Assembly (NCBI GenBank): GCA_008682415.1
Contig: VANK01000003.1
Span: 434,001-498,000 of the forward strand
Source: Acidobacteria bacterium AB60
GTDB lineage: Bacteria > Acidobacteriota > Terriglobia > Terriglobales > Acidobacteriaceae
Direction: 5' to 3'
Length of the DNA: 64,000 bases
The notes under the pieces: generated by a model
Database searches by the model: none
Told to the model about the DNA's origin: nothing
The model's input: only the letters and a program-made list of their open reading frames with translations
Program-made: the position numbers and the translations under genes
Part shown: positions 1 through 8,003 of the stretch, one piece after another
Numbering within the stretch: the stretch's first letter is position 1
Layout: each line of letters opens with the position of its first letter

Positions 1-1
1 C

Positions 2-1478
2 AACGGGACCCCGCCCCACGTTTACCTTCTGCGAATTGAGCCTAAGGAGGGAGAAGAAGAACCTACGTGGAGGGAACTGCGCAACATCCCCGCCAAGAAG
101 GAGAAACTCGCTGACGTTGACAGTCCGATAACCCGCAAGGAGTTGGAGCCTGTCACAGACTTCCTGGGCATCCTCAAGGAATGCGAGGACTACATCAAGG
201 CCCATGAGGGAACCAGCCCGTTTGAGGAGATTTTCAAGCTGATTTTCTCCAAGCTATTTGATGAGAAGACCAACCTAAAAAATGATGATTCCTCCGCGCA
301 GTTTCGCGTTGGTGTGCTTGAGTCTCCAGAAGAAGCACGGGAGCGGATTTCGAGCCTGTTCGCCAAGGCAAAGACGAGGTGGGGAGGTGTCTTTCAGGAG
401 GGCGAAGACATCCTCTTGACGGATGAGAGTCTCGCTTTCTGCGTTTCTGCACTTCAGAAGGCGTACCTCCTGAAGTCGGACGCTGATGTGCTAGGCGCGG
501 CGTTTGAGGTCATGATTAACCCCGGAATGAAGGGGGACAAGGGCCAATATTTCACGCCCAGACGTTATCAAGATGTGTGTAGAGATTCTTGACCCCCAAG
601 ACGGCGAGACATTCTTTGACCCGGCATGTGGCAGCGGCGGCTTCTTGATTGGTGCAATGGCGCATGTCTTCGAGCAAATAAAGAAGGAGCGTGATGACGA
701 GGCCGACATCATCGAGAACCAGAAGGACTATGCCACTGAGTGCGTTTTTGGGCTTGACTACGATCTCGTCATCGCAAAAATCGCAAAAGCATACATGCTG
801 ATATGGGGAGATGGGCGCTCAAACATCGGAGTGTGCGACAGCCTCAATGAAGACAATTGGAAGCCGGAAATTCAAGGGAAATTTGTGCATGGCAAGGGCA
901 AGACCGCAACGCTCCGGCAGTTTGACATCATTGCAACGAACCCCCCATTCGCGGGCGACAACACGAAAGAAGACACGCTATCTAAATACGAACTTGCCGT
1001 GAAGCCCACAAAAAAGCAAGGCCGGATTCGGTTGCGCAAAGTGTCCCGCGACAAGCTATTTCTTGAGCGCTGTTTGAAAATGCTCAAGCCGGGTGGCAGG
1101 ATGGCGATTGTCCTACCACGTGGGGTATTGAAGAATTACAACGATGAATACCTCAGGCGGTTTGTCATCAAACAGGCGCGTGTAATCGCTGTGGTTGGGC
1201 TGGGCGGCGATATGTTCAAACCGTTTACCAACACGAAGACGTGCGTTCTATTCCTCCAGAAGCGCTCAGCCCCTATTACGGAAGACCAGCTTTCCGATAA
1301 GTTCGTGAAGGATTCCGCAGCAGCGTTCGCGGTCACAGAGAAGCCCGGCAAAGACAAGACGGGCAAACTCGTTCTGATAGGAAGTCAAATTGATTCCGAC
1401 CTCCCATTGATAACTTCCGAGATTAAGTCTCGCGTCAAGTTCACTAAACATTCTGTCAAGAAGACCGTTGCGGTCTGA
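2..1478 (+). pseudogene. hsdM: Type I DNA methyltransferase (HsdM), frameshifted, 5' end off window
   Basis: HsdM transfers a methyl group from SAM to adenine in the recognition site of a type I restriction system. The frame is open from base 2 (the start lies upstream of the window) and runs through the helical N-terminal HsdM region to a stop at 590-592. The rest continues in another frame, usable from ATG 573. The family sequence YFTPR-x-VI-x-M is split: YFTPR reads in the first frame, VIKMCVEILDP in the second, so two bases are missing (or one extra) near 561-564. The second part has the SAM-binding motif DPACGSGGF and the adenine-MTase motif NPPF. There is no homopolymer at the shift, so slippage is not obvious. 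It is a true pseudogene or a sequencing error. Confidence 0.85.
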
Positions 1479-1489
1479 GGAGTAGGGAA

Positions 1490-2290
1490 ATGGCGCTAAT
1501 TGCGACGCGGGGACCTGAAGAGTGCATCCTTGAATTGAAGAATCCAGAAGAAGGGCTGTTCAAAACCAATCACATTTTCGAGCCGGAATTTCATCAGGAC
1601 AAGTATGTGTCCGCGTGCACAAGCGTGAAGGCACTCCAAGGCGCTTTTCGGATTGGGGATGACAAACTCCTTGCGAGAGAAATTGGGCGAGGTGTACAGC
1701 CAGAATATGCAGACGATGACAACGATCCCGAATCCCTCAAATTTGAGGGCATGATTGACGACCGTGGAGAAGTCGTTGCCGATTCCGGTGGGTCATCAAA
1801 TGTCTGCGCTCTGACTTCAGCGTGTATCCGGTTTGGTTTTATTGACACCGGCCTTGCTCGCTCAGTCACAAGGAAGTTTTACGAGCGAGTGAAGCATCGG
1901 GCTTCGGTGAAAAAGAATGATGTCCTTGTTAATTCAACTGGGGACGGCACGATTGGCCGTGTTGCTGTGTACGATTTCGATTTCCCCGCTGTTGTTGACG
2001 GGCACGTTGCAATCGTTCGGTTCAGAGATTCCGCATTGGCCTGGTACGTGGCAGCTTATCTCTTATCGAAAAACGGGCAATTGCAGCTCTATCGCTACAT
2101 CAACGGTTCAAGTGGGCAAGTTGAGATTTACCCGCAGGACATAGAGCGCGTGTGGATCAAGCCCGCTGTCCCCGACGTTGTGAAGGAAGTCGGCGCGAAG
2201 CTGAAAAAGGCGGCAGCACGTCATAGGCAATTTGCGGAGTCCATGCAAAAGGCCCTAGCCACAATTTCACACGACGAACTTGCCGTGTGA
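1490..2290 (+). CDS. hsdS: Type I restriction specificity-like protein (HsdS, single target-recognition domain)
   Basis: HsdS proteins recognise the DNA target for type I methyltransferase and restriction complexes. This 266-residue protein is about half the usual length and carries one recognisable recognition-domain pattern: NDVLVNSTGDGTIGRV, then VDGHVAIVRF, then the SGQVEIYPQDIERVWIP-like end followed by a C-terminal helix. A canonical HsdS has two such domains, so this one would have to dimerise or is reduced. It starts 12 bases after the methyltransferase stop with a GAGGAG ribosome binding site, so the two form an operon. No hsdR gene is in the window. With the upstream hsdM broken, activity is doubtful unless the frameshift is a sequence error. 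Confidence 0.72.
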   Translation: MALIATRGPEECILELKNPEEGLFKTNHIFEPEFHQDKYVSACTSVKALQGAFRIGDDKLLAREIGRGVQPEYADDDNDPESLKFEGMIDDRGEVVADSGGSSNVCALTSACIRFGFIDTGLARSVTRKFYERVKHRASVKKNDVLVNSTGDGTIGRVAVYDFDFPAVVDGHVAIVRFRDSALAWYVAAYLLSKNGQLQLYRYINGSSGQVEIYPQDIERVWIKPAVPDVVKEVGAKLKKAAARHRQFAESMQKALATISHDELAV

Positions 2291-2331
2291 GAAATGGCAC
2301 TCCGGCGTAGGGCAGCTAATCCGTTGAGCGC

Positions 2332-4248
2332 TCAAAGCCCGACTTCTGGACGCGGCCAAATCTTGAGAGCACGGTTGAACAATTCCGCGCCCCGCTTTGA
2401 GATTGCCGCCTCATCCCAGACTTCCAAATCTGCGAGAGTCTGGTTGATTGGGAGGAGCGAGTGCTTCATCATGGCGGGACGCTTTTGTTTCCAGCCGTAA
2501 TTGCTCTGAGCAGCGTTCAAGCCCGCGCTGAGAATTGTCAAATTGCCAAGCGTCTGGACCGCAGCATCCCTTTTTCGAGTGGCGACAGACCGGGGGTCCG
2601 ATTCCGGGACCTGAAACAGTTCCACAACGGTCAGACCCTTTGAGCCATCCGGCAAGTGCCAATTTGCAACCCATTCTTGCGGCATGATGTGCTCAACTTC
2701 CGGCTGCGCGGCGAAGGAGATGTCCTCCGACTTGGTAGACATGAAGGCCCGGTTGAGGCGCTTGAACAAGTGCACAAGTTTGGGATTGTTGAGAATCGAA
2801 TACATCGGTCTTTGGAGCCACGCCTCACGGAAGGCCGCATCATCCGGCCATGCGCCTGAATCTCCCGATTGCTCTAGCAACAGCTTGGCTAGGCTCTCCG
2901 CATCAAAACCATCCCGGCGAAGTTTCAGCGTCAATGTGAGAAATATCTTGTTGTAATTCTTCGTGGTCAGATTGCAAACGGCCCGCCGAAACAGATAAGA
3001 CTCCAAGACCGTGGACATTGCCTTGAGCTGCTCCTCTGGCAAGTCCGCCTCCAGAACGGCAAGCAAAAGAGGATATGAGGTCCTGATGTCGAAGGTCTCA
3101 AGGAATGTGCACAGCTCAAACAGAATGTCATCTGACTCGGGGGCCACGATGCGCTTGAAGTGCTTTCCCTGTCTGGCAAGGGCGGAAAGCTCCGCTGTGA
3201 CCGTCTGGAAAGGGTGAGTCGTTTCGATCCAGTGGCGATATTCGACATACAAGTGCTTGATGGGGATGTCCCGCATCTGCCGACTTGCGAGAAAGTGTTG
3301 CATGAAGAGGTCACTGCGGGGGCGAAGCAGCCGACCTTGCTTGACCTCTTCCCTCCAAAACTCATTGTCAAATCCGCTCCAATATTTCTCGTAGAGCGTC
3401 TCTACTTCAGCGGCCTTCTCCCGGCCCGCCCTCAAGAAAATGTAATTCCGCAGAAGGTCAGCCGGAAGCAGCGGCACACCACGGGCATTGAGGGTTTCAA
3501 AAATGACTTGCGGGTCATCGTCCTTCTGAAGGTCAATTACCACCACCATCAGCCCATTCCGCAACGTCTGGAAACACTCATCCACTCGGGTGGACAGCGG
3601 GAACTGCGCAGCTAAAGGCTCGTCTCCATTCTCCCCAATGAAAAAGTCCTTGAGTTGACTCAGAAAGAAGAGGTACGCCTCCACCATGCGCGGGCGGGGA
3701 TCATATTTTCGGGCATACGGTTTCTTTTTCAGCGGGTAACGCTTAATGACCTCATCTCGTGAGCCGGACGTGAGCACATCCGAGAATTGGGGCCTATCCA
3801 GTTGGGTGGGCCACACCTTGAACTTGTCAACCTTTGGGTCAGACATCATGCCGGTGTTGAAAAGAAACTTGTCACATTCGTCCGCAATCTGCGTGCAGCC
3901 GTGTTCCCGGCAGAAGTCACGATAGGCAGACAGAAAAATCTGGAGCGTGGTCAATCGCTGTTGGCCGTCAATGACCTGGCGCACCACAACGTGCCCGGTT
4001 GGGGTCTGCTTTTGGTCAAGCACCATTGCGCCAAGGAAATGGTTGGGCGTGTCCTTGTGCCCATCTAGTGCTTCGATGAATTTGCGTTCTATGTCTTCCC
4101 AGAGCGGGAGCCATTGCTGCTCTTCATTCCATACATACTGCCGTTGGAAGAGAGGCACCTCCAACCGTTGTTTCGAGTCGAAAATGGCAAGCAAAGAAGA
4201 TTTGTGAACGTCCACGAAGCCCCCTGTTGGTGAATGGCAGTTCACCAA
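2332..4248 (-). CDS. GmrSD-type DUF262/DUF1524 restriction protein
   Basis: The 638-residue protein has the DUF262 (GmrS/ParB-like) signature near its N terminus (VPLFQRQYVW at about 31-40 and VIDGQQRLTTLQ at about 92-103) and a C-terminal DUF1524 His-Me-finger nuclease with VEHIMPQEW (H520) and LGNLTILS (N569). In the family the DUF262 half uses NTP and the DUF1524 half cuts modified DNA, for example glucosylated phage DNA. It is convergent with the hsdMS operon (42-bp gap) and downstream of the resolvase gene, so it belongs to the element's defence cargo. The first possible start is TTG 4248; a GTG a dozen codons later is an alternative. The substrate modification cannot be read from sequence. 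Confidence 0.85.
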   Translation of the reverse strand: MVNCHSPTGGFVDVHKSSLLAIFDSKQRLEVPLFQRQYVWNEEQQWLPLWEDIERKFIEALDGHKDTPNHFLGAMVLDQKQTPTGHVVVRQVIDGQQRLTTLQIFLSAYRDFCREHGCTQIADECDKFLFNTGMMSDPKVDKFKVWPTQLDRPQFSDVLTSGSRDEVIKRYPLKKKPYARKYDPRPRMVEAYLFFLSQLKDFFIGENGDEPLAAQFPLSTRVDECFQTLRNGLMVVVIDLQKDDDPQVIFETLNARGVPLLPADLLRNYIFLRAGREKAAEVETLYEKYWSGFDNEFWREEVKQGRLLRPRSDLFMQHFLASRQMRDIPIKHLYVEYRHWIETTHPFQTVTAELSALARQGKHFKRIVAPESDDILFELCTFLETFDIRTSYPLLLAVLEADLPEEQLKAMSTVLESYLFRRAVCNLTTKNYNKIFLTLTLKLRRDGFDAESLAKLLLEQSGDSGAWPDDAAFREAWLQRPMYSILNNPKLVHLFKRLNRAFMSTKSEDISFAAQPEVEHIMPQEWVANWHLPDGSKGLTVVELFQVPESDPRSVATRKRDAAVQTLGNLTILSAGLNAAQSNYGWKQKRPAMMKHSLLPINQTLADLEVWDEAAISKRGAELFNRALKIWPRPEVGL

Positions 4249-4294
4249 AGATTATCAAGAGAGCGCCGGGTGTGCCGCCTTTTGCGGCGCTGAA

Positions 4295-4870
4295 TTATCC
4301 GTTCACTGGTGCGTAGCTATAAAGGGTCTCCCGGCTGATTCCAAACTCGCGGGCTAGGGCGGCCTTCTTCTCTCCGGCTGCCACACGCGCACGAAGCTCG
4401 GTGACGCGCTCCGGGGTCAATGACGGCTTGCGGCCTCTGTAGACCCCCGCTTTCTTCGCAATGGCAATGCCCTCACGCTGACGCTCACGGATAAGGGACC
4501 GCTCAAACTCTGCAAAAGCGCCCATGACGCTCAGAAGCAGCTTGGACATTGCATTGTCTTCGCTGGTGAACGTCAAATGCTCCTTTACAAACTCCACCAC
4601 CACGCCCCGGCCCGTCAGCTGCGTGACGATTCGGCGGAGGTCATCAAGGTTGCGGGCAAGGCGGTCCATGCTGTGAACCACCAGCACATCACCATCCCGC
4701 ACGTAGTCCAAGGCCGCTTGCAACTGCGGGCGCTTCGTGTCCTTGCCGCTTGCCTTATCCGCAAACCGCTTGTCTAGCTGGACGCCCTCAAGCTGACGCG
4801 ATTCGTTTTGGTCCAGCGTTGAAACTCTGACGTACCCGATTCGCTTTCCGCCCCGCCTTGCTGCCGTCAT
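4295..4870 (-). CDS. Serine recombinase (Tn3-type resolvase / invertase)
   Basis: This 191-residue small serine recombinase resolves or inverts DNA between paired sites through a Ser-DNA intermediate. The sequence starts GKRIGYVRVSTLDQN with the nucleophile at about S17, then has the conserved SMDRLARN and the helix-E segment GAFAEFERSLIRERQREGI, and ends in a helix-turn-helix (KKAALAREFGISRETLYSY). I chose ATG 4870 rather than ATG 4909, because the longer form would run into the res-like site at 4886-5004 and adds no family sequence. The adjacent site has the arrangement of a Tn3/gamma-delta res locus, which makes a resolvase more likely than an invertase. Its job is probably dimer resolution of the element or a remnant transposon function. 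No transposase is visible. Confidence 0.9.
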   Translation of the reverse strand: MTAARRGGKRIGYVRVSTLDQNESRQLEGVQLDKRFADKASGKDTKRPQLQAALDYVRDGDVLVVHSMDRLARNLDDLRRIVTQLTGRGVVVEFVKEHLTFTSEDNAMSKLLLSVMGAFAEFERSLIRERQREGIAIAKKAGVYRGRKPSLTPERVTELRARVAAGEKKAALAREFGISRETLYSYAPVNG

Positions 4871-4885
4871 GTCCGTGTCTCCGTG

Positions 4886-5004
4886 TGTCAATTTAGACTC
4901 TATGACCATTCTGACGGAGTGTCAAGGAAAAACCAAACCGACCCTAATCTGACGGAAGAAGTGTCAAGCCGGAGTGTCAGCTTGGCGTATACCCGAGTCT
5001 GACG
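4886..5004. promoter_or_regulatory. res: Putative res site with three resolvase subsites
   Basis: Three imperfect inverted repeats with TGTCA and CTGACG ends lie directly upstream of the resolvase: 4886-4916 (about 31 bp), 4920-4954 (35 bp) and 4975-5004 (30 bp). The distal one is the best palindrome, centred on GTATAC at 4987-4992, with 10 of 15 arm positions matching, and would be crossover site I. Centre-to-centre distances are about 52.5 bp (I-II) and 36 bp (II-III), close to the known gamma-delta res geometry (about 53 and 34), and in the same order relative to the gene. Binding here would also repress the resolvase promoter. Confidence 0.7.
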
Positions 5005-5075
5005 TTAGGCATGGGAAACGCCCAAACGGGACTCACTAAAGTGACTCGTTAAAGGGGCGGCAAGTAGAAGAAAAC

Positions 5076-5097
5076 AAATGTGATTTGGATCACATTT
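5076..5097. promoter_or_regulatory. CRP/FNR-family consensus operator
   Basis: A perfect 9-bp inverted repeat, AAATGTGAT and ATCACATTT, is separated by TTGG. Apart from the central four bases it equals the ideal E. coli CRP site. It lies upstream of the small ORFs and primase gene of the element, so it could make replication respond to a host Crp/Fnr-type regulator. No regulator gene is in the window. Confidence 0.6.
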
Positions 5098-5127
5098 CAA
5101 GCAGATGGCAGGACGGTATTCTTCCCT

Positions 5128-5241
5128 ATGTTCCCCGACAAATTGGGCTGGAGGATTGGAGTCGGAGCTTCCAGCGATGCGCCTACGCGCCTTGTAGCGC
5201 GATTACGGGGCATTGTGGGGCGCACTCCGGCAAGCAGGTAG
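5128..5241 (+). CDS. Possible 37-residue peptide, unassigned
   Basis: An ATG at 5128 opens a 37-codon frame with a balanced composition (MFPDKLGWRIGVG at the start, ending in RGIVGRTPASR) that stops 11 bases before the next candidate start at 5253. There is no clear ribosome binding site and no family I recognise. The stretch 5005-5252 otherwise holds only the CRP-like palindrome and a TCACT-AA-AGTGA inverted repeat at 5033-5044. This could be non-coding leader. Confidence 0.2.
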   Translation: MFPDKLGWRIGVGASSDAPTRLVARLRGIVGRTPASR

Positions 5242-5252
5242 AGAGGAAAAAG

Positions 5253-5561
5253 ATGGACTGGAAATCGCATTTTCACACAAAAGAGGAAATGGAGCGCGCA
5301 ATCGAAGAGACGTGAACGAAGAAGAGGTGGGGCCGTTGGAAGCTGGACAAAGAGGCATATCCGAGCCTAGACATCTGTCCCGGCCCGGGCAATGCTCCGT
5401 ATCAGATTCGATTGTTCGACAGGGGATGTGACTTCCCCGTATTCACGGCATGGCTCGGCCATTGGGTGCAACACATACAAGAGAAGAGCTGGCTATCCCC
5501 ACAGGACTTATGGGACTTCGTGGACGCAGCGCAGGACATCTACCGCCGGGGGACAAAATGA
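5253..5561 (+). pseudogene. Small ORF interrupted by an in-frame TGA, coupled to the primase gene
   Basis: From ATG 5253 (preceded by GAGAGGAAAAAG) a frame reads 20 codons (MDWKSHFHTKEEMERAIEET), meets TGA at 5313-5315, then stays open for 81 codons to the next TGA at 5559-5561. The second part looks like real protein (RWGRWKLDKEAYPSLDI, GCDFPVFTAWLGHWVQH, LWDFVDAAQDIYRRGTK). It ends in an ATGA overlap with the primase start at 5558, the usual mark of translational coupling. The second part has no ATG, GTG or good TTG start, so it is not a gene on its own. Either the TGA is a mutation in a gene of about 102 codons, or a sequence error, or it is read through. I do not recognise the family. Confidence 0.5.
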
Positions 5562-7651
5562 CACTTCTGGATGTGGCGCTCGACTGTATCCGTCGTGGGT
5601 GGTATGTGTTTCCGTGTATTCCGCACAGCAAGCAGCCACTAGGTGCTCTCGTTCCGCACGGCTGGCAAGACGCTTCCAGTGATGAGGCCACAGTTCGCCG
5701 CTGGTGGGCCGCCAAGCCGGATGCCAATGTTGCCATTGCGTGTGGTCCAAGCGGCCTCTCTGTGGTGGATTGTGACCACGGCAGCGCAACCGAGGCGGAC
5801 GCACGGGCCTGGATGGAACGAGCCGGACTGCCCAAGACGTACACCGTCCATACGGGCCGCCGTGTCAATCCGAAAGACGGCACCCTGGAGTACGGAGTCC
5901 AACTCTATTACTCAGAATCCATGCCGAGCGTAGGTGAGTTTTCGCTTGGCGGAGGCACAGGGCAAATTAAGAGTCTTGGCGGGTACGTGATGGCTGCGGG
6001 GAGTATTCACCCAGACAGCGGTGAAGCGTACGAAGTGATGATAGGCGGACATATTGCGCCCCTTCCCGATGTGGTGCGTTCCCTCAAGACCGAGCGCAAG
6101 CCGGTAGAAGATGACGGGCAGCCTATAACAGAGAATCGCAATATCCGACTCACCAGCATCGCAGGGAAGCTTCGCAACGCAGGACTTTCAGCGGAGCTAT
6201 TGGAAACGACTTTGCTCCAGATAAACGAGGAGAGATGCGATCCGCCATTAGAAGAAGAAGAAGTCCAGCGGATAGCTGCAAGCGTAAGCCGGTATGCCAT
6301 TCCTGCGCCGGAGCCAATGGCTGTTATTGGCAAATCCGCCGAGGTGGACACATCGAAGGATGCGCCGCCGCCCGAGAAACAAGCCCGTCCGGTGTACCCC
6401 ATTGATGTTTGGAAGGACACGGCCTATGGCGAATTTGGCTCCTTGTGCTCTAAGGGTAACCTCGTGCCGCCGAAGTTCTTCATCGAGTCATTCCGTACGG
6501 TAATTGGCGCAATCGTGGGTGACCGTCTCCGCTCCGACATCCACGGCGTACATGCCCGCGCCTTCACGATTCGCATTGCGCCCCAAGGCACCGGCAAGGG
6601 AACGTCCGATGACTTCACACGCTCATTCTTCCTTCAGGAATGGGACGGCCTTGTTCGCTCTGGTGAAGCATCGCTCATTTGGTCCAAGAGCAGCGAGCAC
6701 CATTGGAAAAGCCGGGGTCTTGGCGCTTGGTTGGTTACACCAGCAAGTGCGCCCGGATTGTTGAAGGCAATCACGCCGAAGCCGCTTAAGAAGAACGAGA
6801 CACCGAACCCGCTGGATGAGTGGCGGCCAATGCCGCGCGTCATGACGATGGCTGAAGAAGTACGCCAAGTTTTTGCGAACTTCCAAAACGAGAGCACAGG
6901 CGCGGGCCTGGAGTCCGTGTTGTGCGAGCTGTACGACCGCGATAGTTTTACGGCCACGGCAACGAAGGACAGAGCGCCCGAGAGTGGCGAGCTAATGTAT
7001 TCACTGCTTGGCGGCATCACGCCGGAGGGATGGGTTGGGGTTTTCAGCAAAACCGGCTCCACTGAGTCCGGCTTCTTGTCCCGGCTCAACATAGTTGGCA
7101 CCGAGCGCACAGGAACAGTCCCGACTCTGATCAAGCCCGACTTCACGAGCCTCCGGCGTAGGTTCCTACCGATGGTTGCGGCTCTGGAGCACAAGGAAGT
7201 TGTCCTTAACCCGAGTGAGGAGGCTATCGCCCGGATGGGTGAATGGTTCAATAGCTTCCGACTCGCAGACGGCGTCCCAAAAGCCCGGCTGAATATCCAC
7301 GCTTGGCGCACTGCTTTGCACCTCGCGTGGCTGAAGGGGCATTCCAGAATTGAATTGGAGGATACCGAGGGCGGAATCCGCTGCGCAGAGTATCTCGGGA
7401 AAATGCGGGAATGGTATGCCCCACCTGAAGGCGAGACGCGCGCGGCAAGAGCGGAGGCGGCAATCAGGAAAGTGATGCGGTCTCGTGTTCGGGTTACGGT
7501 CCGTGAATTGAAGGCCGCGACCAACTCCAAGAAAATCTCGGTCAGCGATTGGGACAAAGCTCTCGCCTCACTAGTGAAAGCCGGGGAAATGAGAATCGAT
7601 GTATCCAAAACCGGCAAGAAGACGGTCATTTTGTTGAAACAGGAAGACTAG
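5558..7651 (+). CDS. Bifunctional DNA primase/polymerase with C-terminal helicase-like region
   Basis: The 697-residue replication protein begins with an archaeo-eukaryotic Prim-Pol domain (about 1-170): ALDCIRRGWYVFPCIPHSKQP, the acidic SVVDCDHG motif and the GGYVMAAGSIHPDSG segment. A PriCT-type helical domain follows (NRNIRLTSIAGKLRNAGLS through EVQRIAASVSRY). The remainder resembles DUF3987-type helicase or ATPase parts found in such fusions, with IRIAPQGTGKGTSDDF as a P-loop-like motif. Such proteins prime and start replication of plasmids, phage satellites and integrative elements. I chose ATG 5558 because the Prim-Pol domain begins there and it overlaps the upstream stop (ATGA); a longer frame back to 5450 adds unrelated sequence. 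The iteron-like region directly downstream is a likely origin partner. Confidence 0.85.
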   Translation: MTLLDVALDCIRRGWYVFPCIPHSKQPLGALVPHGWQDASSDEATVRRWWAAKPDANVAIACGPSGLSVVDCDHGSATEADARAWMERAGLPKTYTVHTGRRVNPKDGTLEYGVQLYYSESMPSVGEFSLGGGTGQIKSLGGYVMAAGSIHPDSGEAYEVMIGGHIAPLPDVVRSLKTERKPVEDDGQPITENRNIRLTSIAGKLRNAGLSAELLETTLLQINEERCDPPLEEEEVQRIAASVSRYAIPAPEPMAVIGKSAEVDTSKDAPPPEKQARPVYPIDVWKDTAYGEFGSLCSKGNLVPPKFFIESFRTVIGAIVGDRLRSDIHGVHARAFTIRIAPQGTGKGTSDDFTRSFFLQEWDGLVRSGEASLIWSKSSEHHWKSRGLGAWLVTPASAPGLLKAITPKPLKKNETPNPLDEWRPMPRVMTMAEEVRQVFANFQNESTGAGLESVLCELYDRDSFTATATKDRAPESGELMYSLLGGITPEGWVGVFSKTGSTESGFLSRLNIVGTERTGTVPTLIKPDFTSLRRRFLPMVAALEHKEVVLNPSEEAIARMGEWFNSFRLADGVPKARLNIHAWRTALHLAWLKGHSRIELEDTEGGIRCAEYLGKMREWYAPPEGETRAARAEAAIRKVMRSRVRVTVRELKAATNSKKISVSDWDKALASLVKAGEMRIDVSKTGKKTVILLKQED

Positions 7652-7666
7652 TGGGTGAACTGGAGG

Positions 7667-7864
7667 GGTGTTGGAGGGTGTTGGAAATCGCTCCCAACAC
7701 CTCTAAACCATTGTTCCTAAATGGTTTACTGAGCATGCGGGCGGGGGTGTTGGACGTTTTCTATCCTTAAGGAGAAGTAGGTAGAGCCAGTAAGTATATG
7801 AAAAATATATATTTATTGGTTATATTTTTTATCCGCATCTCTTTGGCCAGATTTTTCCAACACC
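7667..7864. repeat. Iteron-like repeats flanking an AT-rich stretch (candidate replication origin)
   Basis: The 352-bp gap after the primase holds GGTGTTGGA three times directly (7667-7675, 7677-7685, 7746-7754), an inverted copy at 7856-7864 and an 8-of-9 inverted copy at 7693-7701. A 9-bp hairpin TAAACCATT / AATGGTTTA lies at 7704-7728. Between the last two repeats is a strongly AT-rich tract at 7788-7856. The first two copies are 10 bp apart, one helical turn. Position next to a replication protein and this layout fit an origin. A 69-codon frame at 7798-8007 has no ribosome binding site and is not called. Confidence 0.55.
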
Positions 7865-8003
7865 CGGGCGAAAATCACAAAATCGGAAAAATACTTGTTC
7901 ATACGGGTAATTCGACTGCGGCGCTCTACGAGGGTTTTGTCTTCAACATTTATCCCACCCCCGGGGGCTTTCAGACAGCCGCTCTTTGGGGAGGAACTGT
8001 GCA

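Noticed and set aside
4295..4870. Phase-variation invertase rather than resolvase
   Set aside because: No inverted pair of crossover sites flanking a gene is seen, while a three-subsite res arrangement is.
5313..5315. Selenocysteine at the in-frame TGA
   Set aside because: No SECIS-like hairpin is evident right after it and the site does not resemble a known selenoprotein motif; mutation or error is simpler.
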